The translations under genes and the position numbers were made by a program. Positions 8,210-17,045 of a stretch of DNA of 64,000 nucleotides are shown here, one piece after another; within the stretch, counting starts at the first letter, position 1; every line of letters begins with the position of its first letter. The stretch lies in NCBI RefSeq assembly GCF_018024495.1, contig NZ_CP071696.1, positions 1,736,001 to 1,800,000 on the forward strand, written 5' to 3'. The notes under the pieces were generated by a model. That model did not search any database. It saw only the letters and a program-made list of their open reading frames with translations, and had not been told where the DNA came from. Origin of the DNA: Agromyces archimandritae (GTDB taxonomy: Bacteria; Actinomycetota; Actinomycetes; Actinomycetales; Microbacteriaceae).

Positions 8210-8797
8210 GTGACCGACGCCCGCAAGGCACCCGAGCGCACCGGGTACTGGACCGTCCCCGTCGTGCGGGGCGTGCTCGCCGTGATCCCGGCGATCGTCA
8301 TCACCTTCTCGCAGGATCACAGCCCCGAGCTCGGCCTCGTCGCCTTCGGCATCTGGGCGCTCGTCGCCGGCGTCGTCGTCGGAGCCCTCGGCTTCCGGCT
8401 GATCGACGACCCTGTGATCCGCTCGCTCGCCCTCGTGGGCGGCATCGTCTCGGCCGTCGCCGGCCTCCTCGCGTTCAGCCTGCCCGCCTCGCTCCCCCTG
8501 TTCCTCTACCTCGTGAGCGTGTGGGCGGCCGTCACCGGCTTCCTCGAGCTGTACGCGGGCCTGCGCGCCCGCGGCCGCTCGGCCGCCGCCCGCGACTGGG
8601 TCGCCGCCGGCGTCTTCACCGCGGTGCTCGCGATCGTCTTCCTGCTGCTGCCCCCGGATGCCGTCACCGCTGTCGGCCTGCTCGGCGCCTACCTCGTCAT
8701 CCTCGGCGTATACCTGCTGATCGGCGGTTTCTCGCTCAAGTGGGCCGCCAAGGAGCAGGACGCCGCACCCCGTGCGGCCGGAACGGAGCAGTCGTGA
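8210..8797 (+). CDS. HdeD/DUF308-like membrane protein
   Basis: Integral membrane protein of 195 aa with about six hydrophobic segments arranged as two repeats (GVLAVIPAIVITF, LGLVAFGIWALVAGVVVGAL, ALVGGIVSAVAGLLAF, LFLYLVSVWAAVTGFLELYAG, WVAAGVFTAVLAIVFLLLP, VGLLGAYLVILGVYLLIGG), the layout of HdeD/DUF308 proteins. Short basic N-terminus and charged C-terminal tail. GTG start preceded by AAAGAGGA. It overlaps the next gene by 4 bp and is presumably co-transcribed from the palindrome-containing promoter. Function not established. Confidence 0.72.
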   Translation: MTDARKAPERTGYWTVPVVRGVLAVIPAIVITFSQDHSPELGLVAFGIWALVAGVVVGALGFRLIDDPVIRSLALVGGIVSAVAGLLAFSLPASLPLFLYLVSVWAAVTGFLELYAGLRARGRSAAARDWVAAGVFTAVLAIVFLLLPPDAVTAVGLLGAYLVILGVYLLIGGFSLKWAAKEQDAAPRAAGTEQS

Positions 8798-9078
8798 GCA
8801 ACACCCCCGAATTCCCCAAGCCGAGCCGGCGCGACGTGCTGCGCCCGCTCGAACTCGTCGGCGGCGCCGGCATCGCGGGCATCTTCACGGGGCTCATCGT
8901 GCTGATGGTCACGCGCGACCTCGTGCTCTCGGCGATCTTCCTCGGCATCGCGTTCATTGTCGTGCTCGTCGTGCTCGCGATGTTCGCGCTCACCTTCAAG
9001 CCGGACGACGCCGAGCAGGCCGAGCTCGACGACGAAACCCCGAAGGCGCCGAAGCCGCCCAAGCCCGGGCACGAGTAG
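8794..9078 (+). CDS. small two-TM membrane protein
   Basis: Protein of 94 aa with two hydrophobic helices (residues ~22-42 and ~45-68), then an acidic stretch and a proline/lysine-rich tail (KAPKPPKPGHE). The GTG start overlaps the stop of the DUF308 gene (GTGA), indicating translational coupling. Similar small proteins often follow HdeD-like genes in Microbacteriaceae; no function is known to me. Confidence 0.75.
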   Translation: MSNTPEFPKPSRRDVLRPLELVGGAGIAGIFTGLIVLMVTRDLVLSAIFLGIAFIVVLVVLAMFALTFKPDDAEQAELDDETPKAPKPPKPGHE

Positions 9079-9180
9079 GCGCGCTCCGGCGCGTAGCGCG
9101 CCTCGGCATCCACTCGGTGCGGTGTGTTCGTTTGCGCGCCGCGTCTGTTTGCGTGGCGTCAGTTCGTTGCGGTGGATGCT

Positions 9181-9234
9181 GCTTCCCAGGCTTCCCAGGC
9201 TTCCCAGGCTTCCCAGGCTTCCCATGTTTCCCAC
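9181..9234. repeat. tandem 9-bp array (GCTTCCCAG)
   Basis: Four perfect units of GCTTCCCAG, then variants GCTTCCCAT and GTTTCCCAC, running straight into palindromic repeat copy 5. The gap 9079-9630 otherwise holds only copies 5 and 6 and GGATGCC-type spacer; I see no gene in it. Confidence 0.85.
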
Positions 9235-9236
9235 GT

Positions 9237-9308
9237 TTCCGGGGGTCAATTCCCGCCACATTCGAGCGGTTTTTCCCAGAAACGTGGCGGGAATTGACCC
9301 CCGGAACG
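9237..9308. repeat. 72-bp palindromic repeat, family A copy 5
   Basis: Arms GGGGTCAATTCCCGCCAC and GTGGCGGGAATTGACCCC pair perfectly; a third version of the variable tetramer, changed on both arms. Confidence 0.9.
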
Positions 9309-9461
9309 GAAGAGGAGCGCAGCGAGCCCGTGCGGGGAGCGCGAACGCAGGGCGCGAGGGCGGGAGCGCAGCGAGTGGATGCCGGGAGGGCAGCGCGTGC
9401 GGGCGTGCGCGGCGCACGGCGTCCGTTCGGCGCGGTGGATGCTGCTTTCCATGTTTCCCAC

Positions 9462-9536
9462 GTTTCCGGGGGTCAATTCCCGCCACATTCGAGCGGTTTT
9501 TCCCAGAAACGTGGCAGGAATTGACCCCCGGAACGG
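9462..9536. repeat. 72-bp palindromic repeat, family A copy 6
   Basis: Nearly identical to copy 5 including the spacer (CATTCGAGCGGTTTTTCCCAG); the right arm has GGCAGG for GGCGGG. The upstream flank (GCGGTGGATGCTGCT, then TTTCCCACGTTTCC) is duplicated too, so copies 5 and 6 arose by local duplication. Confidence 0.9.
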
Positions 9537-9630
9537 GAGGTCGAACGCAGCGGGCGCGCGCAGAGCGCGGCGCGCGCCGGGCGCGCGGGGAGCGCCAGGT
9601 GCAGCGCGCCCCGGCATCCACTCGCGGACC

Positions 9631-11022
9631 CTACTCGAGCACCTCGAGACGGTCGACGAGCTCGTCGGCGAGGCCCGTGTACCGGGGCGGCGTGAGGGCG
9701 AGCAGCCGCGTCTTCGCCTCTTCGCCGATCTCGAGGCCGGAGACGAACTCGGCGAGTTCGGCGGCGCCGATCCGCTTGCCGCGCGTGAGCTCCTTCAGCA
9801 GGGCGTAGGGGTCGGCGATCGTGGATCGGCCGGCGACGACTTCGGCGCGGATCACGGTCTGAATGGCTTCGCCGAGCACCTCCCAGTTCGCGTCGAGGTC
9901 GGCGAGGAGCCGTTCGCGGTCGACGTTGATCTCGCCGAGGCCGCGGCGCAGGTTGTCGAGGGCGAGCAGGGAGTGCCCGAGGCCGACGCCGATGTTGCGC
10001 TGCGCGGAGGAGTCGGTGAGGTCGCGCTGCAGCCTGGAGGTGACGAGGGTCGCGGCGAGGGAGTCGAGCACCGCGGAGGAGAGTTCGAGGTTCGCTTCGG
10101 CGTTCTCGAAGCGGATCGGGTTGATCTTGTGCGGCATCGTCGAGGAGCCGGTCGCGCCGGGCGCGGGCACCTGGGTGAAGTAGCCGAGGGAGATGTACTC
10201 CCAGATGTCGGTCGCGAGGTTGTGCAGCACGCGGTCGGCGTGCGAGATCTTCGCGTAGAGCTCGGCCTGCCAGTCGTGGGATTCGATCTGGGTGGTCAGC
10301 GGGTTCCAGCCGAGGCCGAGGGACTCGATGAATTCGCGTGAGACGGTCGGCCAGTCGATGTCGGGGGCTGCGACGACGTGCGCCGAGAAGGTGCCGGTCG
10401 CGCCGGAGAACTTGCCGAGGTATTCGGCGGATTCGATCTGCCGCAGGATGCGGGTGAGGCGGTGGGCGGGCACCGCGAGCTCCTTGCCCATGGTCGAGGG
10501 CGTCGCCGGCTGCCCGTGGGTGTGCGAGAGCATGGGGGCGTCGCGCAGCTGCCGGGCGAGTTCGCCGAGGCGGGCGATGACGGTGCGGAACGCGGGCAGC
10601 CAGACCTGTTCGACGGCGTCGCGCACGGTGAGCGCGTAGGAGAGATTGTTGATGTCCTCGCTCGTGCAGGCGAAGTGGGTGAGTTCGGCGATGCGGTCGA
10701 GGCCGAGGGCGGTGAGGCGGTTGCGCACGTAGTATTCGACGGCTTTGACGTCGTGCCGGGTGGTGGCTTCGAGGGCGGCGAGTTCGTCGATGTCGGGCTG
10801 GCCGAAGTCGGCGACGACCTGCCGGAGGGCGTCCTTCTCATGGTCGGTGAGGGGGGTGGCGCCGAAGAATCCGCGGTCGGTCTGGGCGATGAGCCATTCG
10901 ATCTCGACGTGCACGCGGGCGCGGTTCAGGCCGGCTTCGGAGAGGTGCTCCCCCAGTTCGCCGACGGCTGCGCGGTATCGCCCGTCGAGGGGGCTGAGCG
11001 GCTGGGGCGGCAGCGAGGTCAT
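9631..11022 (-). CDS. purB: adenylosuccinate lyase
   Basis: PurB (463 aa) cleaves SAICAR in IMP synthesis and adenylosuccinate in AMP synthesis, releasing fumarate. The start SLPPQPLSPLDGRY, the TSEDINNLS loop, SHTHGQPATPSTMGKE and the fumarase/aspartase-superfamily signature GSSTMPHKINP are all present. The length matches the shorter class of PurB that has the SPLDGRY start. The ATG at 11022 fits; the open frame upstream of it is antisense to the phosphotransferase gene and not real. Single gene facing a repeat-filled gap. Confidence 0.96.
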   Translation of the reverse strand: MTSLPPQPLSPLDGRYRAAVGELGEHLSEAGLNRARVHVEIEWLIAQTDRGFFGATPLTDHEKDALRQVVADFGQPDIDELAALEATTRHDVKAVEYYVRNRLTALGLDRIAELTHFACTSEDINNLSYALTVRDAVEQVWLPAFRTVIARLGELARQLRDAPMLSHTHGQPATPSTMGKELAVPAHRLTRILRQIESAEYLGKFSGATGTFSAHVVAAPDIDWPTVSREFIESLGLGWNPLTTQIESHDWQAELYAKISHADRVLHNLATDIWEYISLGYFTQVPAPGATGSSTMPHKINPIRFENAEANLELSSAVLDSLAATLVTSRLQRDLTDSSAQRNIGVGLGHSLLALDNLRRGLGEINVDRERLLADLDANWEVLGEAIQTVIRAEVVAGRSTIADPYALLKELTRGKRIGAAELAEFVSGLEIGEEAKTRLLALTPPRYTGLADELVDRLEVLE

Positions 11023-11151
11023 GCGGTTCCTTCGTTCGCGCGGCGGTGGATGCCGGGGCGCGCGGCCGCCGGCGCTTCCATTCTCCCCCGTGCGGTCGGG
11101 TTCGGTGCGCCGGGGCCGATAGGCTGCATCTGACTCGAGCGGGGAGGCGAT

Positions 11152-12087
11152 GTGGCCGAGGCACCTGAGGCGGATGTTCCGGTCGATCATGCGGTCGCGT
11201 CGCGTCTGGTGCGCGAGCAGCATCCGGATCTCGCCGGCCCGTTGCGGCTCGTCGCGAGCGGCTGGGACAACATGGTCTACCGTCTCGGGTCCGATCTGGC
11301 GGTGCGGATGCCGAGGCGCGCCGCCGCCGTGCCGTTGCTGCTGAACGAGCAGCGCTGGCTGCCGGTGCTGGCGCCCGTTCTGCCGGTGCCGATTCCGGCG
11401 CCGATCCGTGTCGGGCGGCCGGGGGCGGGGTATCCGTATCCGTGGTCGGTGGTGCCGTGGATGCCGGGCGAGTCGGCCCTGTCGGTGAGCGCCGGGGAGC
11501 GGCTGCCGTTGGCGGCGCCGATCGCGGAGTTCCTCATCGCTCTGCATACTCCGGCGCCGGCGGATGCGCCGGTCAATCCGTGGCGCGGGCGGCCGTTGGC
11601 CGAGCGCGACGCGTTCTATCGGGAGCGTTTCGCGTCCGGCGGGGTGCCGGCGGCGGACGAGCTGCTCGCGATCTGGGAGCGCGGGCTCGCCGCACCGGTG
11701 TGGCCCGGCCCGCCGGTGTGGGTGCACGGCGATATGCATCCGGGCAATCTGCTGGTCGACGAGGTCGTGCCGGGTGTGGATGCCGCGGGCCTCGATCCGG
11801 CCGGCTCGCCCGTCCGCCTGTCGGCGGTCATCGACTTCGGCGATCTCACGGGCGGCGACCCGGCGGCGGACTTCGTCATCGCCTGGCTGGGGTTCGATGC
11901 GTCCGGGCGGGCGGCGTTCCGCGAGGCGTTGGCGGCGGCCGGGCATCCCGCCGCCGACGATGCCGGCTGGGCGCGGGCGCACGCGCTTGCGGCGGGCATC
12001 GCCTCGTCGCTCGCGATCACGACCTCGGGTGACGGGCCGATGGCGCGAATGGCCCGCAGCGCCGTGGCCGAGGTGCTCGCGGGCTGA
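11152..12087 (+). CDS. APH-family phosphotransferase
   Basis: Kinase-fold phosphotransferase (311 aa) of the aminoglycoside/choline phosphotransferase superfamily. GWDNMVYRLGSDLAVRMP is the nucleotide-binding lobe with its lysine position replaced by R; VHGDMHPGNLL is the catalytic loop and VIDFGDL the metal-binding motif. GTG start with AGGCG upstream and a TAGGCT -10 box at 11120-11125. The substrate is unknown; antibiotic resistance should not be assumed, since most such chromosomal proteins have unknown targets. Divergent from purB. Confidence 0.85.
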   Translation: MAEAPEADVPVDHAVASRLVREQHPDLAGPLRLVASGWDNMVYRLGSDLAVRMPRRAAAVPLLLNEQRWLPVLAPVLPVPIPAPIRVGRPGAGYPYPWSVVPWMPGESALSVSAGERLPLAAPIAEFLIALHTPAPADAPVNPWRGRPLAERDAFYRERFASGGVPAADELLAIWERGLAAPVWPGPPVWVHGDMHPGNLLVDEVVPGVDAAGLDPAGSPVRLSAVIDFGDLTGGDPAADFVIAWLGFDASGRAAFREALAAAGHPAADDAGWARAHALAAGIASSLAITTSGDGPMARMARSAVAEVLAG

Positions 12088-12187
12088 GGGTCGTCCTTTC
12101 CTCCACAGGTGGATGCCGCGGGCACCCGTTCCACGGATCCGCCGGATCGGGGCTCGCGGCATCCGCACCCGGGGCAGGCTCGTCGGC

Positions 12188-12508
12188 ATGGACCCGATGC
12201 AATTCGATCAGCAGCTCCGCATGCTCGGTCTCGAGGCCGAGCGGCTCACGCGGTTCCGGGACGAGGTGCAGGCGCTGCTCGACGAGATCCGCGCCTCGGT
12301 CCCGCGGTTCCTGCCGCCGGCGCGGGGGATGCTGTGGCGGTCGGCGGCCTCAGGGAGGTATGCGGAGGCGGCCGAGGAGCTCGAGCTGCTCGTCGGCGGG
12401 GTGATCCATGCGTTGCAGCTCGCGCTCGGGCAGACCGCGATCGACCTCGGCGGCAATGCGCGCGAACTCGACCGGGTCCGGAGTGAGCGCGAGGCGGCCG
12501 GGCGATGA
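12188..12508 (+). CDS. small helical protein upstream of lipase-like gene
   Basis: Protein of 106 aa, largely alpha-helical (residues ~5-35 and ~55-105), no signal peptide. Size and helical pattern recall WXG100/DUF-type partners encoded ahead of exported hydrolases in actinobacteria, but a W-x-G turn is not clear. Its TGA overlaps the ATG of the next gene (ATGA), so the two are translationally coupled. No family recognised. Confidence 0.7.
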   Translation: MDPMQFDQQLRMLGLEAERLTRFRDEVQALLDEIRASVPRFLPPARGMLWRSAASGRYAEAAEELELLVGGVIHALQLALGQTAIDLGGNARELDRVRSEREAAGR

Positions 12509-14079
12509 GCGACGAAGCGTACCTCGCTCGCATCACCGTCGACACCGATGAGCTGCGAGGCCGCGCGCAGCTCCTCGGCCTCCTCGATCGGGCGATCGTC
12601 GCGTGGCGTTCGCGGTGCACGGCCGAGTACGCGGTGCCCGGTCTCCGCGCCGGCGGGGCCGACGAGCTCGGCCGGGCCGCCATCGCGCTCGACCGGCTCG
12701 CCGAACGCACGGACGCGGTTCGGGCCGGCCTGCATGCCGCCGCCGACGGGTACGAGCGGGCGGAGCGGCAGGCGGGGCTGATGAATGCCCTCCTGCAGAC
12801 CATGTGGTGGCAGGCGGGGCATGCCGCGGGCCCGGCCGTGTTCGGCACGATCGCGTTCCTGGCGACCCTCTCGCCGATCGGGCTCGCCGTCGTCGCCGGA
12901 ACGGTCGCCCAGCAGGCCGCCCTCGGCCTCACGGCGGGTGCGCTGCTCGGCTACCTGCTCTCATCGGCCGGCGTCATCGAGGGCGAACCGGGGCCCGATG
13001 CGCTGCTGCGGCAGGTCATCTCCCAGCCGGCGTTCGCCGCCTGGCTCCGCACCGCCGTCGACTCGGTCGACGACTTCGGAGCCGGGCTCGTGGGCCTGCC
13101 CCCGAGCTTCGGCCTCATCGACGCCGACGAGAGCACCGCCGCGCTCATCGTCGGCATCGCGGCGATCGGGGCCGCGTTCGGCGGGCGGCCGTTGCAGGAG
13201 ACCCCGGTGAAGGTGAAGCAGGTCTCTCCCGAATACGAGTCGCCGGCCGCCCTGGCCGCCGGCGGAGAGGCGGCGCGGGCCGAACGCGAGGACCTGCCGG
13301 AGGAACTCACCGAGAGCCGGGTGCCGCCGAACGGCGAGGTCGACGCGCCCGACGACCTCAACGAGCTCATGCGCCGCATCCCCGACAGCGGGCCCGGCGA
13401 ACCGCAGGTGCGCGTCGAGCAGTACGACGGCGGATGGGTCGTCTACGTCTCGGGAACGGTCGACTGGAGCCTCGAACCCGGCACCCAGAGTTCGGATGCG
13501 ACCTCGGCCGTCGGCGCGGTCGCGAACGAGGCGATGCTCGCCGGGCGCACCGCCGCCGCCGAACGCGCCGCCGAAGAGGCCCTCGCGGCCGCCGGGTTCA
13601 AGCCGGGCGACCCGATCGTCACCGTCGGCCACTCCCTCGGCGGCGCCGTGGCCGCCCGCATCGCCGAGAACCATCCCGACGAAGTGAAGGCCGTGTTCAC
13701 CGCGGGCGCCCCGGTCGCGAAGATCCCGGTGCCCGACGGCGTGCCGGTCGTCTCGCTCGAGCACCCCGAGGATCCGGTGCCGGCCACGGCCGGAAGCGGG
13801 GCTCCGAACGACTCGCAAGTGGTCCTCGGCCGATCCGTGCTCGACGGGGCGGCGACGACCGACGTCATCCCCGCCCACGGCATGATCCACTACCGGGGAA
13901 CCGCCGGGTTCGTGGACGACGATCCGGCGCTCGAGCCCACCGAAGCCCTCGATGCGCTCGCCGGCATCACCGGCGGCGGAGGCGGTCAGGCCACGCGCTG
14001 GCTCGCCGAACGCGTGCCGCCGGAGCCCCGCCCGGCGGAGCCCGCGCCGCCGGCCGTCACTTCGACGGGCGGACGATGA
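12505..14079 (+). CDS. lipase-like alpha/beta hydrolase with N-terminal helical domain
   Basis: A 524-aa two-part protein. The first ~110 residues are helical (ITVDTDELRGRAQLLGLLDRAI, WXG100/LXG-like spacing), followed by two membrane-compatible segments (GPAVFGTIAFLATLSPIGLAVVAG and LGLTAGALLGYLLSSAGVI). The C-terminal half is an alpha/beta hydrolase with the nucleophile elbow TVGHSLGGAVA, FTAGAP and a candidate catalytic aspartate in LEHPEDPVP plus histidine in PAHGMIHY, the order seen in class-3 lipases. It could act on membrane lipids or be a secreted effector; the substrate is unknown. It overlaps the 106-aa gene by 4 bp and the convergent membrane gene by 23 bp. Confidence 0.75.
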   Translation: MSDEAYLARITVDTDELRGRAQLLGLLDRAIVAWRSRCTAEYAVPGLRAGGADELGRAAIALDRLAERTDAVRAGLHAAADGYERAERQAGLMNALLQTMWWQAGHAAGPAVFGTIAFLATLSPIGLAVVAGTVAQQAALGLTAGALLGYLLSSAGVIEGEPGPDALLRQVISQPAFAAWLRTAVDSVDDFGAGLVGLPPSFGLIDADESTAALIVGIAAIGAAFGGRPLQETPVKVKQVSPEYESPAALAAGGEAARAEREDLPEELTESRVPPNGEVDAPDDLNELMRRIPDSGPGEPQVRVEQYDGGWVVYVSGTVDWSLEPGTQSSDATSAVGAVANEAMLAGRTAAAERAAEEALAAAGFKPGDPIVTVGHSLGGAVAARIAENHPDEVKAVFTAGAPVAKIPVPDGVPVVSLEHPEDPVPATAGSGAPNDSQVVLGRSVLDGAATTDVIPAHGMIHYRGTAGFVDDDPALEPTEALDALAGITGGGGGQATRWLAERVPPEPRPAEPAPPAVTSTGGR

Positions 14080-14437
14080 TCCCGATGAGCCAGGTGATGA
14101 TGCCGAGCACGAGCGCGCCGAGCACGCCCCACCAGAAGCCCTCCACGACGAGCCCGAAGCCCATGAGCCCGCTGATCCAGTCGACGAGCAGCAGGAGCAG
14201 CCCGTTCACGATGAAGGAGAGGAGGCCGAGCGTGAGGATGTAGAGCGGGAAGGCGACGATGCGGATCGCCGTGCCGACGATCGCGTTGACGACGCCGAAG
14301 ATGAGGGCGATCAGGAGGTACGTGAGGATCGTGGCGATCTCGGTGTCGTCGTAGGGTTCGACGTTCACCCCGCCGACGATGAGCGTCGTGAGCCACAGCG
14401 CGAAGGCGCTGACGATGAGCTTGACGATGAATCGCAT
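14057..14437 (-). CDS. PF04020-type four-TM membrane protein (annotated as phage holin family)
   Basis: Integral membrane protein of 126 aa with four hydrophobic helices (IVKLIVSAFALWLTTLIVGG, ILTYLLIALIFGVVNAIVG, IVAFPLYILTLGLLSFIVNG, GVLGALVLGIITWLIGIIV), matching PF04020. The family is often labelled phage holin but is found widely in non-phage settings; nothing here indicates a prophage. The ATG at 14437 is preceded by GGAGGC on its strand. The 3' end overlaps the convergent lipase-like gene by 23 bp. Confidence 0.85.
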   Translation of the reverse strand: MRFIVKLIVSAFALWLTTLIVGGVNVEPYDDTEIATILTYLLIALIFGVVNAIVGTAIRIVAFPLYILTLGLLSFIVNGLLLLLVDWISGLMGFGLVVEGFWWGVLGALVLGIITWLIGIIVRPSK

Positions 14438-14643
14438 GCCTCCATGATGGCATCGGGCACCGACGATGGCACGGGATGCGTGCACGCGGGCGGGTGGATC
14501 GGCGCGCTCCTCGCGCGCACGGCGGGCCGCAGGCGGTGTCGGCGGGACGGGTGGATCGTCCGGGCCCGCCGGCGCAGACGGATGGCCGGTCGCGCCCGCG
14601 AAACGGTGACGAACGGGCATCCGCCGCGGAGTACCGTTGAGAG

Positions 14644-15720
14644 GTGACCGCAACGCCCGACTCCCCCCTCCGCCTGCGCCCCGAGATCGCGGCGCTCCCG
14701 CCGTACCGGCAGGGCCGCCCCGCACCCGCGGAGGGCTTCAAGCTCTCGAGCAACGAGAACCCCTTCGAGCCGCTCCCCTCGGTCGTCGACGCCGTGCGGA
14801 ACGTCGCCGAGTTCAACCGCTACCCCGACGCGACGGCGCTGTCGGTGCGGGAGCGCCTCGCCGCCCGCTTCGGCGTCACGGCCGACGAGGTGCTCGTCGG
14901 CACGGGGTCGGTCGCGCTCATCGCGCAGTTCTTCCTCGCGGCATGCGCACCCGGCGACGAGGTGCTGTACTCGTGGCGTTCCTTCGAGGCCTACCCGGGC
15001 CTGGCGACCGTCGCCGGCGCCGTCAGCGTGCAGGTGCCGAACCGGCCCGACCACGGCCACGACCTCGACGCGATGGCGGCGGCGATCACCGACCGCACCC
15101 GCGTCGTCATCGTCTGCTCGCCGAACAACCCGACCGGCGTCGTCGTCACGAAGGCCGAGTTCGAGGCGTTCATGGCGAAGGTGCCCGCCGACCTCATCGT
15201 GCTGCTCGACGAGGCGTACGCCGAGTTCGTCACCGACCCCGATGCCGTCGACGGGCGCGAGCTCATCGGCCGCTACCCGAACCTCATCGTGCTGCGCACC
15301 TTCTCGAAGGCGTACGGCCTCGCCGGCCTCCGCATCGGCTATGCGATCGGCCCGGTCGCCGCCCTCGACGCGGCCCGGGCGACGGCGATCCCCCTCGGCG
15401 TGACGGGGCCCGCGGCATCCGCCGCGCTCGCATCGCTCGACGCCGAAGCCGAACTGCTCGAACGCGTCGCCGTGCTCGCCGCCCGCCGGGACGCGTTCCG
15501 CGACGCCCTCGTCGCCCAGGGCTGGCCGGTGCCGGCCTCGCACGGCAACTTCGTGTGGCTGCCGACCGGCGAGCGCACCGCCGAGGTCGCCGAGCGCCTC
15601 TTCGAGGCCGGCCTCGTCACGCGCGCCTTCCACCCCGACGGCATCCGCATCTCGGTCGCCGAAGAGGCCGCGATCGAGCCGCTGCTCGCCGCCCTCGCGC
15701 CGCTGGCGCCCACCGCGTAA
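14644..15720 (+). CDS. HisC-family aromatic/histidinol-phosphate aminotransferase
   Basis: PLP-dependent class I/II aminotransferase (358 aa) of the HisC/Pat branch. [14 protein letters not shown] is the N-terminal substrate loop, SPNNPTG binds PLP, and [14 protein letters not shown] contains the Schiff-base lysine. In actinobacteria this position (just before a branched-chain/pyruvate dehydrogenase operon) is often occupied by the phenylalanine/aromatic aminotransferase paralog rather than the his-operon hisC; no other histidine genes are nearby, which favours that reading. A TACCGT -10-like box at 14632-14637 would put the transcription start on the GTG, so the mRNA may be leaderless. Confidence 0.88.
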   Translation: MTATPDSPLRLRPEIAALPPYRQGRPAPAEGFKLSSNENPFEPLPSVVDAVRNVAEFNRYPDATALSVRERLAARFGVTADEVLVGTGSVALIAQFFLAACAPGDEVLYSWRSFEAYPGLATVAGAVSVQVPNRPDHGHDLDAMAAAITDRTRVVIVCSPNNPTGVVVTKAEFEAFMAKVPADLIVLLDEAYAEFVTDPDAVDGRELIGRYPNLIVLRTFSKAYGLAGLRIGYAIGPVAALDAARATAIPLGVTGPAASAALASLDAEAELLERVAVLAARRDAFRDALVAQGWPVPASHGNFVWLPTGERTAEVAERLFEAGLVTRAFHPDGIRISVAEEAAIEPLLAALAPLAPTA

Positions 15721-15902
15721 CCGCCTCGTGCGGGTGCCGTGGCCCGCGGCATCCACTGCGCCGCCCGCGCCCACCGGAACCGCACTCGCGGATCCGCCGC
15801 GCCGCGGCATCCACTGCGGCGCACGGAATCCCCCAAGGGATCGGCGACACGTTGTCGAGGTTCCATAAGAGCGCGGCATATGCCCGCCGGTAGCGTGGAA
15901 CG

Positions 15903-17045
15903 GTGGCTGCCCGAGAAATCACCGTGCCGACGGTCCAGATCCTGACGCCGGAGGGCGAGTTCCGCCCGAACGACGCCGCCGAGGAGTTCCTGCCGTTCGT
16001 CGAGGCCCTCGACGACGCGACGCTCCGCGCCTTCTATCGCGACATGGTCGTGTCGCGCCGAATCGACCAGGCGGGCGCGAACCTGCAGCGGCAGGGGCAG
16101 CTGGCGCTGTGGGTGCCGAGCCACGGGCAGGAGGCCGCCCAGGTCGGCTCGGCGCACGCCGCCCGGCCGCAGGACCACCTCTTCCCCTCCTACCGCGAGC
16201 ACATCGTCGGCATGATCCGCGGGCTCGACCCGATCGGCATCCTCGCGCTGCTGCGCGGTGCGACGCAGGGCGGCTGGGATCCCGCCGAGAACGGCAACTT
16301 CCACCTCTACACCCTGGTGCTCGCCGCGCAGACGCTGCACGCGACCGGGTACGCGATGGGCATCCGGTTCGACGGGCTCGTCGGCACGGGCGATGCCGAT
16401 GCCGATACGGCGGTGATCGCCTACTACGGCGACGGCTCGACCTCGGAGGGCGATGCGAACGAGGCCCTCGTGTTCGCGTCGAGCTATCAGACCCCGCAGG
16501 TCTTCTTCATCCAGAACAACCAGTGGGCGATCTCGGTGCCGGTCGAACGGCAGTCGCGTTCGCCGCTCGCGCTGCGCGGTATCGGGTTCGGGATGCCGGG
16601 CCACCGCATCGACGGCAACGACGTGCTCGCCAGCTATGCCGTGACGCGGGCCTCGCTCGAAGCGGCCCGTGCGGGCGAGGGGCCGGCGCTCATCGAGGCG
16701 CTCACGTACCGGATGGGCGCCCACACGACCGCCGACGATCCGACGAAGTACCGTCCGTCCGGCGAGCTCGAGGCGTGGGAGGCGCGGGATCCGATCACCC
16801 GGTACCGCGCCTGGCTGGTGGCCCGCGGCACCGACGAGGCGTTCTTCGCCGAGGTCGACGCCGAGGCGGCCGACATCGCCGCGGATGTGCGTCGCCGCAC
16901 GCTCGAGCTGCCGTCGCCGCCGCGCCGGGCGATCTTCGAGCATGTCTATTCCGAACCGCATCCGCTGATGGAGGCCGAGGCGGCGTGGCTCGACGCCTAC
17001 GAGGCGTCGTTCGCCGAGGCGGAGACGCAGGGAGGCAACGCGTGA
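15903..17045 (+). CDS. bkdA: 2-oxoacid dehydrogenase E1 alpha subunit
   Basis: E1-alpha (380 aa) of a thiamine-diphosphate dehydrogenase complex, decarboxylating a branched-chain 2-oxoacid or pyruvate. SHGQEAAQVGSAHA and the ThDP motif GDGSTSEGDANEAL...NNQ are clear; YRMGAHTTADDPTKYR is the conserved phosphorylation-loop region. The heterodimeric E1 (separate alpha and beta) favours a branched-chain-type complex, though actinobacterial annotation often says pyruvate dehydrogenase. A TAGCGT box (15891-15896) 6 bp before the GTG again suggests a leaderless start. It overlaps bkdB by 4 bp. Confidence 0.93.
   Translation: MAAREITVPTVQILTPEGEFRPNDAAEEFLPFVEALDDATLRAFYRDMVVSRRIDQAGANLQRQGQLALWVPSHGQEAAQVGSAHAARPQDHLFPSYREHIVGMIRGLDPIGILALLRGATQGGWDPAENGNFHLYTLVLAAQTLHATGYAMGIRFDGLVGTGDADADTAVIAYYGDGSTSEGDANEALVFASSYQTPQVFFIQNNQWAISVPVERQSRSPLALRGIGFGMPGHRIDGNDVLASYAVTRASLEAARAGEGPALIEALTYRMGAHTTADDPTKYRPSGELEAWEARDPITRYRAWLVARGTDEAFFAEVDAEAADIAADVRRRTLELPSPPRRAIFEHVYSEPHPLMEAEAAWLDAYEASFAEAETQGGNA

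Noticed and set aside
11152..12087. Aminoglycoside resistance gene
   Set aside because: Only superfamily motifs are visible; chromosomal context beside purB gives no support for resistance.
11023..12189. Upstream extension of the purB frame
   Set aside because: Runs antisense through the phosphotransferase gene; PurB begins at the conserved SLPPQPLSPLDGRY after ATG 11022.
14057..14437. Holin gene as evidence of a prophage
   Set aside because: PF04020-type proteins are widespread membrane proteins; no phage structural, lysin or integrase genes are near.
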